Shown: positions 31,667 through 40,488 of the stretch, piece by piece
How the letters are laid out: each line of letters starts with the position of its first letter
How positions within the stretch are numbered: position 1 is the first letter of the stretch
DNA from: Pseudomonadota bacterium
GTDB lineage: Bacteria; Pseudomonadota; Gammaproteobacteria; Burkholderiales; Burkholderiaceae_C
Length of the DNA: 64,000 bases
Direction of reading: 5' to 3'
Assembly: GCA_018241265.1 (NCBI GenBank)
Contig: JAFEEF010000006.1
Location: forward strand, 148,894-212,893
Position numbers and translations under genes: made by a program
Notes under the pieces: generated by a model
Database searches by the model: none
What the model saw: the letters and a program-made list of their open reading frames with translations, nothing else
Told to the model about the DNA's origin: nothing

Positions 31667-33727
31667 TCACGCGGCCGGCAGGCTGAGCGTGAAGGCCACG
31701 CCGTCCTCGACATTCGCCGCTGCGATCGTCCCGCCCATCTTGGCCATGTAGGTCCGCGCGACGAACAGGCCCTGGCCGCGCTGTCCTTCGCCCGCGGAGG
31801 CGCGATCCGACACGCCGTACTCGAAGATCGATGCGATCAGCGCCGCATCGATAAGTGGCCCGTCGTTGTGGATCGTGACGCGCACGTCGGCCACGCCGGC
31901 GTCGAGGCGGATCGCGATCGGCGACCCCGGCGAGCGGTAGCGATCCGCGTTGCGCAGCACGTGCGTGACGACGTCCTCGAGCGCATAGTCCTCGGCCCGC
32001 ACCTGCACAGGTCGCCCGACCGATTCGTAGACGACGTGCTCGATGCCGGCATGCGGCGCGTTGCGCGCGACGTGCACGAGGAAGTCGTTCAGGTCGAGCA
32101 CGGCCAGCTGCAAGGTCGTCGACTCCAGCGCCTCGCTCGGCGACGCCTGGCCGTACAGCACGCGCACCGCCTGCTGCATGCGGCTGATGTAGCGGCGGCT
32201 CGGGTCGTCGTCCGCGCCGTGCAGCGCCATCAGCGACTGCAGCGGCGAGACGATCTCGTGGCCGACCGCATGCCACATGTCCTTCTCCTGCGTGGTGCGG
32301 ATCTGCTCGCGCCGCATGTCCTCATGAACGCGCCGCAGCAGGTCCTGCAGGCCCTGCGCGAGCACGCCCAGCTCGTCGCCGCCGGCCAGCTCGGTCATGT
32401 CGATGGACGCCAGGCTGCCGTCGGCGCGCATGCCGGTCGACACGCTCGCTGCGCGCTTCGTCAACAGCGTGATGCGGCGGATGATGCGCAGCTCGATCGC
32501 GAGCCACGTGATGCCGATCGCGAGCAGCATCGCGCCGACGAACCACGACAGGCGCGTCGCCACCGTCGCCAGACCACGGTTCACGCTGCGCTCGTCGCCG
32601 GTCAACAGCAGCTCGTAGCGGCCGAGCGGCGTCACGATGATCTCGCGCGACTCGATCGGGCCGGCGTTCTCCGACGGCAGGCGCCGGATCAGCTGCGCGA
32701 GCCACGGCGAGATCGGCGCATCGTCGACGATCGCGCCGCTGACGCCAAACAGCTCGCGGGCCGTGCCGTCCGGCCCGATCGCACGCACGCGCAAGGCCTC
32801 GCCGGGCAGCAGCAGCGCGCGCAGGTCGACAAGCGAGAACGGCGCCACCGCGCCGGCCGCATCGCTGTCGAACAAGGGCGCATCGCTGCCGGGCGGGTAC
32901 AGCCTGAGGCGCACCCGCATCGCATCGAGATCGGGCGGCGGCCAGACGAGCCGCTTCTGCGCGAGCGCGTCGCGAAAAACCTCGACCGGCAGGCGCACCG
33001 ACACATAGGCGCGCTTCGCACAACCCGACGTCTCGGACGCGGCAGCGTCGATGCAGCGACCCTCCTGCCACAGCCAGCCGCGGAAGTCGCGCACCGGCCG
33101 CGATGCCGGCGTGATCGGCTGGTCGGCAACGAAGCCGGTGAGGCGCCCTCGGCGGCCGCCCTGGCCGTCGTCGGCATTCGCTTCGAACGGGGCCATCCAT
33201 GCATAGTGCTCGCCACGCGTCTCGAGGTCGACGCGCACGCGGTGTGCGTGCGTCAAGTCGAGCTCGCCCGGTACATGGGCGACCAGATCGCCGACCGCCA
33301 GGCTGCCCACCAGGTAGACGAACGCGCCCGCATAGGGATTGCTGCCGACGCCGGCACACAAGGTCGCGCCGTCGGCGTATTGCACGCGGCAGCCTGCCAT
33401 CTCGACCGCCTGCTGCGCCTTCGCGCGGTCGTCGAAATCGATCGCCGAGAACGGCAGCACCAGCGGCCGGAGCGGCGTGGCGGGCCGGTCGGCCATCGAA
33501 GGATTGAGCAGCGCGAGCTGCCCGGTCGGATGACGCAGCCGCGCGGCGATCTGCGCCTGGTTCTTGCGCAGGCCTTCGGCATAGTCGCGCTGGCTGCGGC
33601 GCTTCTCGTCCTGCAGCACGCCGACCGCGAGCGCCAGCGTCGCGAACGCGAGCAGCGCGAAGGCACCGCGGAAGAAGACGCGCAGCCCGAACGGCACGCG
33701 CCCCGGCAGGCGCAGCCGCATCCTCAT
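31667..33727 (-). CDS. Sensor histidine kinase
   Basis: A 686-residue inner-membrane kinase. One helix near residues 18-38 (FFRGAFALLAFATLALAV) and one near 420 (WFVGAMLLAIGITWLAI) enclose a large periplasmic sensor of about 370 residues. The cytoplasmic part has a linker, then DMWHAVGHEIVSPLQSLMALHG with the phosphorylated His, an N-box around VVTHVLRNADRYRS and a G-box QRGQGLFVARTYMAKMGG. The sensor has no domain I can name. The start overlaps the response regulator stop by ATGA (33724-33727), so they form one two-component system. Signal unknown. Confidence 0.85.
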   Translation of the reverse strand: MRMRLRLPGRVPFGLRVFFRGAFALLAFATLALAVGVLQDEKRRSQRDYAEGLRKNQAQIAARLRHPTGQLALLNPSMADRPATPLRPLVLPFSAIDFDDRAKAQQAVEMAGCRVQYADGATLCAGVGSNPYAGAFVYLVGSLAVGDLVAHVPGELDLTHAHRVRVDLETRGEHYAWMAPFEANADDGQGGRRGRLTGFVADQPITPASRPVRDFRGWLWQEGRCIDAAASETSGCAKRAYVSVRLPVEVFRDALAQKRLVWPPPDLDAMRVRLRLYPPGSDAPLFDSDAAGAVAPFSLVDLRALLLPGEALRVRAIGPDGTARELFGVSGAIVDDAPISPWLAQLIRRLPSENAGPIESREIIVTPLGRYELLLTGDERSVNRGLATVATRLSWFVGAMLLAIGITWLAIELRIIRRITLLTKRAASVSTGMRADGSLASIDMTELAGGDELGVLAQGLQDLLRRVHEDMRREQIRTTQEKDMWHAVGHEIVSPLQSLMALHGADDDPSRRYISRMQQAVRVLYGQASPSEALESTTLQLAVLDLNDFLVHVARNAPHAGIEHVVYESVGRPVQVRAEDYALEDVVTHVLRNADRYRSPGSPIAIRLDAGVADVRVTIHNDGPLIDAALIASIFEYGVSDRASAGEGQRGQGLFVARTYMAKMGGTIAAANVEDGVAFTLSLPAA

Positions 33728-34425
33728 CGCGGCCGGTCGACGACCCAGCGGAAGCCGCGCATCGGCACGTTCTCGATGCCGTCGAACGATGCGTCGAGCT
33801 CGCGGAAGGCGTCGCGGATCGTGCTGACGTGCTTTCGGATGTTGTCGCGGTTGCGGCCGCTCTTGACGACCTGGAACAGCTCCTCGTACGACACCACGTC
33901 GCCGCGCCGCGCATGCAGCGCCGCGAGGATGCGCTGCGCGGTGAGCGGCAGGTTGACGCGCTGGCCGCGCCACAGCGCCGCGCCCTGGCGCAGCGGATCG
34001 AGCGACAGCTCGGCATCGGCCGGCACGGGCGCCACTGCGGCACCGCGTTGCTTCGCGGCACGCAGAATCTCGAGGAAGGTGTCGATGAAGTCGGCCTCGC
34101 CGAAGGTCGTCTTCTGCAGGTAGTCCCAGGCGTCGAGCGCCTTCATGATGCCGCGGTAGATCGCGGCCGGCATCGCCGAGACGACCAGCACCGGCGTGCC
34201 GGCGCGCTTGTTGATCGCGTTGATGATCGCGACGCCGGCATGGCGCTCGCGCCCGAGCTCGATGTCGAGCACGACGACGTCGTAGGCGGTGCGCGCGATC
34301 GCGGCCTCGGCATCGTCGCGGCTGAACCACTGGTCGACCGCGATGCCGGGACGCGCCGACTCGATCCAGGCCTTGAGCTGGTTGCTCGTCGGCAGGTCGT
34401 CCTCGATCACGGCGACGCGGGTCAT
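33724..34425 (-). CDS. Response regulator with winged-helix output (OmpR type)
   Basis: A 233-residue DNA-binding regulator. The receiver has the acidic pair in VAVIEDDLPTSNQ, the phospho-acceptor Asp in YDVVVLDIELG, and the conserved Lys in AWDYLQKTTFGEADF. The C-terminal domain (about 135-233) is a Trans_reg_C winged helix, with LTAQRILAALHARRGDVVSYEELF and NIRKHVSTIRDAFRELD, ending MRGFRWVVDRPR. It is the first gene of the pair with the kinase and divergent from the SPFH gene. That neighbour is a natural candidate target, though no binding site is evident. Confidence 0.85.
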   Translation of the reverse strand: MTRVAVIEDDLPTSNQLKAWIESARPGIAVDQWFSRDDAEAAIARTAYDVVVLDIELGRERHAGVAIINAINKRAGTPVLVVSAMPAAIYRGIMKALDAWDYLQKTTFGEADFIDTFLEILRAAKQRGAAVAPVPADAELSLDPLRQGAALWRGQRVNLPLTAQRILAALHARRGDVVSYEELFQVVKSGRNRDNIRKHVSTIRDAFRELDASFDGIENVPMRGFRWVVDRPR

Positions 34426-34616
34426 AAATCGATTATCGAGGCGGCCTCGGGCGCTTCGAGCCTTGTTGCTGTGAGTCTTTCTTCCGGACCCGGAAGGCGC
34501 ACCGCCGGCGCGTCGCGAAAGTCGCCCCGCTGCCGCATTGAGTGCTCCGCGGTGTCTTCGAAGAATGGGCTGCACGAGAGACGAAGACGCTCTCGGCAAC
34601 CCCAAGGACCGCCACC

Positions 34617-35870
34617 ATGAACCCCAAGCTGCAACAGATCCTGCAATCGATACGCGCCGCCTACGGCCGCGCCTGGCAACAGACGCGCGGCGCCGCGGCA
34701 CGCAGCGGCCGTGCCGTCGCGGCCGGACGCGCGACCATCGTCGGCCTCGCTGTCGCCGCCGGCGGCGCTTACGTGCTGATCCAGCATCCTCCGCTCAAGA
34801 GCGTGCCGCACGGCGACGTCGGCGTGCGCACCAACGAGCTGACCGGCGGCACCGCCGAGTTCCGCGAAGGCAGCGTGCTGGTGCTGCCCGCCCTGCACGA
34901 CCTGCGCACCTATCCCCTGCGCGATCAGGTCTACCGCCCGGTGCAGGGCCGGCGCGCCGACGGCGATGCGCCGTTCCAGTCGGTCGAAGGACTGTCGCTC
35001 GGCGTCGACCTCGCGGTGCGCTATGCGCTCGACCCGGCCCGCATCACCGCGATCGCGAAGAACCTGCCCGACGACATCGGCGGCCAGATCGTGCAGCCGG
35101 CGGTGCAGGGCGTGGTCTACAAGACCTTCGCGCGCTACACCGTGCGCGAGATCTTCTCGACCAAGCGGGTCGAGATCCAGCAATCGATCGAGGCCGAGTT
35201 GCGCGGCAAGCTCGCGGCCGACGGCGTGCTGCTGCGCGGCGTGCAGATGGGCAAGGTCGACCTGCCGGCCGACTACCGCCAGGGCCTCGACAACCTGCTC
35301 GCCGAGGAGCTCGCGGCCGACAAGATGCGCTACACGCTCGAGCTGAAGCAGAAGCAGGTCGCCGAGACCGAGCTCGTCGCGCAGGCCGACAAGGTGCGGC
35401 GCGAGACCGCTGCGGCAGCAGCCGCGAGCGAGGCCGTGATCGCGGCGCGCGGCCAGGAAGAGGCGATGAAGCACGTGCTGCCGTTCAAGCAGAAGCAGAT
35501 CGAGCAGCGCCAGCTCGAAGCCGAGGCCGAGAAGGCGTCGCGCATCAAGCTCGCCGAGGCGAATGCGCAGGCGCGCAGGATCGAAGCCGATGGCGAGGCC
35601 GCATCGCGCCAGAAGCTCGCCGATGCCGAGGCCTACCGGCTCGACCGCGTCGGCAAGATCGAGAGCGAGCAGATGGCCCGCGACGGCGAGCTCGTGAGCC
35701 GCCATCCGCTGCTGATTCAGAAGACCATTGCCGACAAGCTCTCGGACAAGATCCAGGTCATCATCGCGCCGCCCGGTACCGACGGGAAGTTTCTCGCGGC
35801 CGGCTTGATCGGCGGCAGCGACAAGCCCGCCGCGCCGGCCCAAGCCACCGACGCGCAAGGAGCGGAATGA
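34617..35870 (+). CDS. SPFH/prohibitin-domain membrane protein
   Basis: A 417-residue protein of the stomatin/prohibitin superfamily that forms rings on membranes. One helix (residues about 40-60, TIVGLAVAAGGAYVLI) is followed by the SPFH domain: GDVGVRTNELTGGTAEFREGSVLVLPALHDLRTYPLRDQVYRP, then VDLAVRYALDP and LLRGVQMGKVDLPADYRQGL. A long coiled coil (about 225-360) rich in Glu, Ala, Lys and Gln follows. AAGGA lies 8 bases ahead of the ATG. The stop overlaps the next start by ATGA, so the two products probably work together, perhaps in envelope stress. Confidence 0.82.
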   Translation: MNPKLQQILQSIRAAYGRAWQQTRGAAARSGRAVAAGRATIVGLAVAAGGAYVLIQHPPLKSVPHGDVGVRTNELTGGTAEFREGSVLVLPALHDLRTYPLRDQVYRPVQGRRADGDAPFQSVEGLSLGVDLAVRYALDPARITAIAKNLPDDIGGQIVQPAVQGVVYKTFARYTVREIFSTKRVEIQQSIEAELRGKLAADGVLLRGVQMGKVDLPADYRQGLDNLLAEELAADKMRYTLELKQKQVAETELVAQADKVRRETAAAAAASEAVIAARGQEEAMKHVLPFKQKQIEQRQLEAEAEKASRIKLAEANAQARRIEADGEAASRQKLADAEAYRLDRVGKIESEQMARDGELVSRHPLLIQKTIADKLSDKIQVIIAPPGTDGKFLAAGLIGGSDKPAAPAQATDAQGAE

Positions 35871-37285
35871 TGCTGCTCGCTGCCGCCCTGGCGTCCGTCG
35901 CCATCGTCACGCAGGACCAGGCCGCGCTGCGGAATGCGCCGCGCGATGCAGCCGCACCGCAAGCCGTGCTGTGGCAAGGCGACCTGCTCGAGATCCGCGG
36001 CCAGCGCGTCGACTACCTGCAGGTCTACGACCATCGACGCGAGCGCGCCGGCTATGTGCTGGCATCGCAGGTACGCACCACGTCGCTCACGCCCGCCGAA
36101 GCACCCGAGCTGCTCGCGGTGACGCGCTTCCTGCGCGACACCCCGGGCTCGGAAGCGCTCGGCATCGCCTATGCGGCCGCCTACCTGAAGGCGGCGCCGG
36201 CGGGCACGATAGGCGCGGAGCCGTTCGACGCGATCACCACGATGGCCGAGCGGCTCGCACGGCGCGCCGCGCAGAAGCAGGGCAGCGATGCGACCGCAGC
36301 GGCGCGCCTCGACATCGCGGCGGCCTATGGCGTGCAGTTCAAGAGCTATGCACAGGGCGATGCGATCCGCCTCTGCTATGACGGCGACGCCGCAAGGCGC
36401 GTCTACACGTATGCACCGACGCCTGAGCAGGCGGCACGCGCGGCACTCGCGCTGACGCGCCACGATTGCGTCGATCCGGCATTGCGGCCGCTCGAGCGTG
36501 CACAGATCGACGAGGGTCGCGCCGAGCTGCTCGATCGCCTCGATGCGGCCGCCGAGCTGCCGGGAGTCTTGAAGAACCGTCTGCATCTGCGCCGTGCCGG
36601 CGTCTGGTCGGCGATCGCTTACGAGCGTGCACGGCGCGCCGACAACGGCATGCGCCAGGCAGCGCAGCGCGCGATCGACGAGCTCGCGGCGGTCGACAAG
36701 AACGAGCTGACCGACGACGACAACACCGAGTACATCGACGCCGCGATCCGCGTCGGCGCATCGCGCTGGGCCGCGGACTTGCCGGTGGCCGCGGGCGAGA
36801 GCGTCCGCGCGAGCATCGTCACCGAGCCCGGCGAGCCGGGTCAGACCTGCGTGCTGCTGGTCGATGCGCAGCACGGCCGCGCCACGCCGCTGGTGCGCCG
36901 TTGCACCTACGGCGTCGCCTGGACCGCGTCGGCCAGCACCAGTCCGGACGGTCGCGCCGTCGCGCTCGCGGTGCAGCCGCTGGCGACGTGGCGCGAGCTC
37001 TGGGTCTTCCGTGCTCAGGGCGACGGCTGGACCTTGGACGTGCTGCCGCCCGCGGCCGCCGATCCCGAACTCGGCTACATCGAATTCGCCGGCTGGGTGC
37101 CGGGCGGCGACAAGATGTTGCTCGCACGCGAGGCACGCATCGACGGGCGCGCCAGGCGCAGCTTCGAAGTGACGAATCTCGCAACGCTGGCGGCCGACAA
37201 GCAGGCCAGCACGCCAAGCCTGCTCGCACTGTTCGGCAAGTGGCAGGACCCGGCGTGGAAGCGTTCGACCGTCAGCGTGCGGTAG
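35867..37285 (+). CDS. Secreted protein with N-terminal SH3-like domain
   Basis: A 472-residue protein, translationally coupled to the SPFH gene (ATGA at 35867-35870) and preceded by CAAGGAG. The very short hydrophobic start (MMLLAAALASVAIVT) could be a minimal signal peptide. Residues about 16-70 (QAALRNAPRDAAAPQAVLWQGDLLEIRG, then DYLQVYDHRRERAGYVLASQV) form a bacterial SH3 domain, which usually binds cell wall. The rest is mainly helical, with a late region of WD/TolB-like strands (LGYIEFAGWVPGGDKMLLARE). Apart from the SH3 part I do not recognise it. Confidence 0.75.
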   Translation: MMLLAAALASVAIVTQDQAALRNAPRDAAAPQAVLWQGDLLEIRGQRVDYLQVYDHRRERAGYVLASQVRTTSLTPAEAPELLAVTRFLRDTPGSEALGIAYAAAYLKAAPAGTIGAEPFDAITTMAERLARRAAQKQGSDATAAARLDIAAAYGVQFKSYAQGDAIRLCYDGDAARRVYTYAPTPEQAARAALALTRHDCVDPALRPLERAQIDEGRAELLDRLDAAAELPGVLKNRLHLRRAGVWSAIAYERARRADNGMRQAAQRAIDELAAVDKNELTDDDNTEYIDAAIRVGASRWAADLPVAAGESVRASIVTEPGEPGQTCVLLVDAQHGRATPLVRRCTYGVAWTASASTSPDGRAVALAVQPLATWRELWVFRAQGDGWTLDVLPPAAADPELGYIEFAGWVPGGDKMLLAREARIDGRARRSFEVTNLATLAADKQASTPSLLALFGKWQDPAWKRSTVSVR

Positions 37286-37438
37286 CGCTTGCTCGCCAAA
37301 GCACCGATGAATCGAGCAAAAAGTAGGAAATCCCTTGTCCAGGGTAGTCCCGCAAGCGCAGACCGCCTGCCAGAATCGACCTCCCGCGCCTTTCAGGCTG
37401 CCCGTCCTGGGCTGCGCCGGCGTGCCACGTTCCAGACC

Positions 37439-38197
37439 ATGCCGGCGATCGACACCATCACCTCGGCCGCGGCCGACGACGACTACCGCTCGAGTCACGT
37501 CGCCAGCGGCGACACCTACGACGCGCGCCTCGCCGATTCGCCGTTCGACAACTACATGGCGGCGTGGGAGCAGCGCCTGCTGCCCGGACTGATCCGGCGC
37601 TTCTATCCCGACGGCATCGACCGCTACCTCGATTTCGCCTGCGGCACCGGCCGCATCACGCAGCAGATCGCGCCGCTCGCCAAGCACTCGACCGCGGTCG
37701 ACATCTCTCCCGGCATGCTCGAGCAGGCCCGCGCCAAGTGTCCCGACACGCGCTTCCTGGTCGCCGACCTCACGCAGGATTCGATCGACATCGGGCAGTT
37801 CGACCTCGCGAGCGCGTTCCGCTTCTTCGGCAACGCGCAAGACGAACTGCGCGAGGGCGCACTCGGCGCGATCGTGCGGCGCCTCGCACCGGGCGGCCAC
37901 CTGCTCATCAACAGCCACCGCAACCCGCGCGCCTTCTACGCGGTGTTCGAGAAGATGACCGGCGGCACCGCGATGGCCGGCATGGACCTGACCTTGCCGA
38001 AGCTGCGCGGGCTGCTCGAGCGCCATGGCCTCGAGATCGTCGCCCTGCGGCCGATCGGCGCCTGGATGTACCGCACGCGCATCATGCTGACGACCCAGCC
38101 CGATGCGCCGCGCGCGCTGCGCAACGAGGCCTTGTTCAGCAGCCCGCTGTTCGGGCCGATCGCACCGGATGCCCTCATCGTCGCCAGGAAGCGCTGA
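37439..38197 (+). CDS. Class I SAM-dependent methyltransferase
   Basis: A 252-residue methyltransferase. The SAM-binding motif I is YLDFACGTGRITQQIAPLA, motif II covers STAVDISPGMLEQARAKCPDTRFLVADL and a post-motif segment reads FDLASAFRFFGNAQDELREGAL. Substrate unknown. The ATG at 37439 is favoured over the open frame from 37289. It is the first of three overlapping genes: the next starts inside its 3' end. Confidence 0.8.
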   Translation: MPAIDTITSAAADDDYRSSHVASGDTYDARLADSPFDNYMAAWEQRLLPGLIRRFYPDGIDRYLDFACGTGRITQQIAPLAKHSTAVDISPGMLEQARAKCPDTRFLVADLTQDSIDIGQFDLASAFRFFGNAQDELREGALGAIVRRLAPGGHLLINSHRNPRAFYAVFEKMTGGTAMAGMDLTLPKLRGLLERHGLEIVALRPIGAWMYRTRIMLTTQPDAPRALRNEALFSSPLFGPIAPDALIVARKR

Positions 38198-38924
38198 CGT
38201 CGGCCACGCAGGCGGCCTGCACGCCTCGACCGCCGACATCCAGTACCCGTACACCGAGGGTGCGGCACGGCTGCGCGTGCTGTACCGCCTGCACGATGCG
38301 CCCGAGCCGAAGCGGCTGCTGATCGTCGCGGCGTCGTCCGACGACGAGCAACTCGCCGAGGAGTGGGAAGGCGGCGTCACGTTCGCCGGCCTCGACGACG
38401 GACGGGCCCTCCTCGATCAAGACGGCGCGCGCTACGACGCGATCGCATTGCCGGCGGTGCTCGGCGTGACGTCGAGCGCCGTGCGCGGCACGCAGGGCCG
38501 CTGGCCCAATGCGGAGCTGCTGAAGCGCGCCGGCGCCGCATTGGCACCGGGCGGCCTCGTCGTCGGCCACATGACCCATGGACGCGCGCTGCGCGGCCTC
38601 GCGCGCGCCGATCGCAGCCTGGCGCTGGCGGCCGCAGCGTTGTCCGCCGACGGCATCACCGGCGCGATGGCCTGCCGGCGCGCACTCGCCCGCGCCGGCT
38701 TCCAGCAGGCCGAGTGCTACTACGTGCAGCCGACGATCGCCGATCCGATGGCGCTGATCCCGTCCGATGCCGCGGCATCGCGTGCGCACTTCCTGCGCGC
38801 GGTGCGCTCGTCGCGCGGCGGCTATTCGCTGCCGGGCTACGCGGCGCGCATCGCGCTGGCACGGCTCGGCCTCGCGGGCCTGCTGCAGTCCGACCTGTTC
38901 TTCTGGGCGCGCAAGCCATGCTGA
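38169..38924 (+). CDS. Hypothetical protein with methyltransferase-like layout
   Basis: A 251-residue protein of unknown function. The segment AAALAPGGLVVGHMTHGRALRG resembles the post-motif loop of SAM methyltransferases (LAPGG), but no glycine-rich SAM motif I is seen ahead of it. The tail YAARIALARLGLAGLLQSDLFFWARK is hydrophobic and amphipathic. The start is uncertain: the ATG at 38169 overlaps the methyltransferase by 29 bases and no other good start is present. The 3' end overlaps the kinase-like gene by 7 bases, so all three are one unit. Confidence 0.6.
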   Translation: MPSSSPGSADVGHAGGLHASTADIQYPYTEGAARLRVLYRLHDAPEPKRLLIVAASSDDEQLAEEWEGGVTFAGLDDGRALLDQDGARYDAIALPAVLGVTSSAVRGTQGRWPNAELLKRAGAALAPGGLVVGHMTHGRALRGLARADRSLALAAAALSADGITGAMACRRALARAGFQQAECYYVQPTIADPMALIPSDAAASRAHFLRAVRSSRGGYSLPGYAARIALARLGLAGLLQSDLFFWARKPC

Positions 38925-39808
38925 CGCGCGTGCTGGACCTGCTCGCCAAGGAACGCTGGTTCGACACCCGGGCGCCGTTCGAGCACACGATCCACCTGAC
39001 GCGCGGCGCCTGCCTGTGGCTGCTGCTGTCGCGCCGCGGCGTCTGCGACACCTACGTGAAGTTCACCGACCGCATGAGCCTGCGCGCCGAGGCCGCGCGC
39101 TATGCGGCGGCGAGCCGCAGCTATCCGTCGCTGGTGCCGCCGTTCATCGGCTACGCGACCGACGGGCCGCTCGAAGTCCTGGTGTGTCGCGCGATCGACT
39201 ACCGCGCCGTCGAGCGTTCGTTCCTGCTCGAAGCCGGCGCCGACCATCGGGCGATCGGCGATCTCGTTTCCTACTTCGCAGCGATGCCGTCGGCTGCGGC
39301 CGGCCGCGAGATCGAGACGCCACGCACCGCGCAGCTCTTCGATGCGATCGCCGCGTACCAGGCCGCACGCGCCGTGCAGCCGGCCGGCCGGCCGCCACGG
39401 ATCGCGGGCGACGCGGCCGCCCGCATCGCGGCGCTGCCGACGATGCCGCAGCACGGCGACTTCGTGCTCAACAATCTCGGCCGGCTGAGCGGCGACCACC
39501 TCGTGCTGTTCGACTGGGAAGACTTCGGCGCGGTCGCACTGGCCGGACTCGATCTCTTCACGCTCGAGCTGTCGCTGGCGGGCGATGCGGCGCAGCTGCT
39601 CGCGAACCGCGCGCATCGCCCCGCCGGCCTGCAACGCGTCGTCGACGAAGCCTGCGTAGCGATGCGGCTGAAGCGCACCGACTACGAGGCGCTGACGCCG
39701 GCGTATGCGCTGGTGTTCCGCTACCTGAAGCGCAACTACGGCAGCGAAGCCCGGGCACGCGTCGACCGCCTGCTGCGCGCGCTCGACGATCAGCCGGCGC
39801 TCGCCTGA
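38918..39808 (+). CDS. Aminoglycoside phosphotransferase-like kinase
   Basis: A 296-residue protein with the small-molecule kinase fold. The catalytic loop MPQHGDFVLNNLGRL matches HGDxxxxN of the APH/choline kinase group and HLVLFDWEDFGAV holds the metal-binding Asp. The N-terminal lobe has CDTYVKFTDRMSLRAEAARY with a likely ATP-binding Lys. There is no aminoglycoside-resistance context; neighbours are a methyltransferase and an unknown, so a sugar, polyketide or lipid-headgroup substrate is more likely. Its stop overlaps the modC stop region (39790) on the opposite strand by about 19 bases. Confidence 0.72.
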   Translation: MLTRVLDLLAKERWFDTRAPFEHTIHLTRGACLWLLLSRRGVCDTYVKFTDRMSLRAEAARYAAASRSYPSLVPPFIGYATDGPLEVLVCRAIDYRAVERSFLLEAGADHRAIGDLVSYFAAMPSAAAGREIETPRTAQLFDAIAAYQAARAVQPAGRPPRIAGDAAARIAALPTMPQHGDFVLNNLGRLSGDHLVLFDWEDFGAVALAGLDLFTLELSLAGDAAQLLANRAHRPAGLQRVVDEACVAMRLKRTDYEALTPAYALVFRYLKRNYGSEARARVDRLLRALDDQPALA

Positions 39809-40488
39809 GCCGCCACGACACGACCCGCCTCGATGCCGATCACCTCGTCGGCGAACGCGGCCACGTCGGCTTCGTCGTGCGTGATCAGCATCATCGGTAT
39901 GCCGACCTGCCGCTGCAGCTCGGCGAGCTCGCGCCGCAAGTGCACGCGCAGCCGCGCGTCGAGCGCGGCGAACGGCTCGTCGAGCAACAGCGCGCGGGGC
40001 CCGTTGACGAGCGCGCGCGCGAGCGCGGTGCGCTGGCGCTGGCCGCCGGAGAGCTGGTCCGGATAGTTGCCCGCCTGCGCTTCGAGCTCGAAGGTCTGGA
40101 GCCAGCGCTGCACCGCCACGGGCCGCTCGCGCCGCGACGGATTGCGCCAGCCGCCGTGCAGCGCGAAGCCGATGTTCTGCGCCACCGTCAGATGCGGGAA
40201 CAACGCATAGTCCTGGAACAGATAGGCCAGGCGCCGCCGCTGCGGCGCGGCATCGACGTTCGTGCCGCTGTCGAACAGCGTCTCGCCGGCGACCCGCACA
40301 TGGCCGCTGTCGGGCTCGAGCAAGCCCGCGACCGCCTTCAACGTCAGGCTCTTGCCGGCACCCGACGGACCGAACAGCACGAGCCGCCGCGCATCGCTCG
40401 CGAACGCTACATCGAGCTCGAAACGATGACCGTCGGCCGCCGCCAGGCGCTTGCGCACCGCGACGTCCCAGACCGGCATCGCGTCCAT
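39790..40488 (-). CDS. modC: Molybdate ABC transporter ATP-binding protein, short form
   Basis: A 232-residue ATPase of the molybdate importer. Walker A is FGPSGAGKSLTLKAVAGLL, the signature QLSGGQRQRTALARALV, Walker B RALLLDEPFAALDARLR and the switch His LITHDEADVAAF. Standard ModC has about 350 residues with a C-terminal TOBE (Mop) regulatory domain, which is missing here. The start is TGATG-coupled to modB (shared base at 40488). An alternative ATG 9 bases downstream (40479) gives MPVWDVAVRK. Molybdate import matters here because a molybdenum hydroxylase is in the same window. Confidence 0.82.
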   Translation of the reverse strand: MDAMPVWDVAVRKRLAAADGHRFELDVAFASDARRLVLFGPSGAGKSLTLKAVAGLLEPDSGHVRVAGETLFDSGTNVDAAPQRRRLAYLFQDYALFPHLTVAQNIGFALHGGWRNPSRRERPVAVQRWLQTFELEAQAGNYPDQLSGGQRQRTALARALVNGPRALLLDEPFAALDARLRVHLRRELAELQRQVGIPMMLITHDEADVAAFADEVIGIEAGRVVAAQASAG

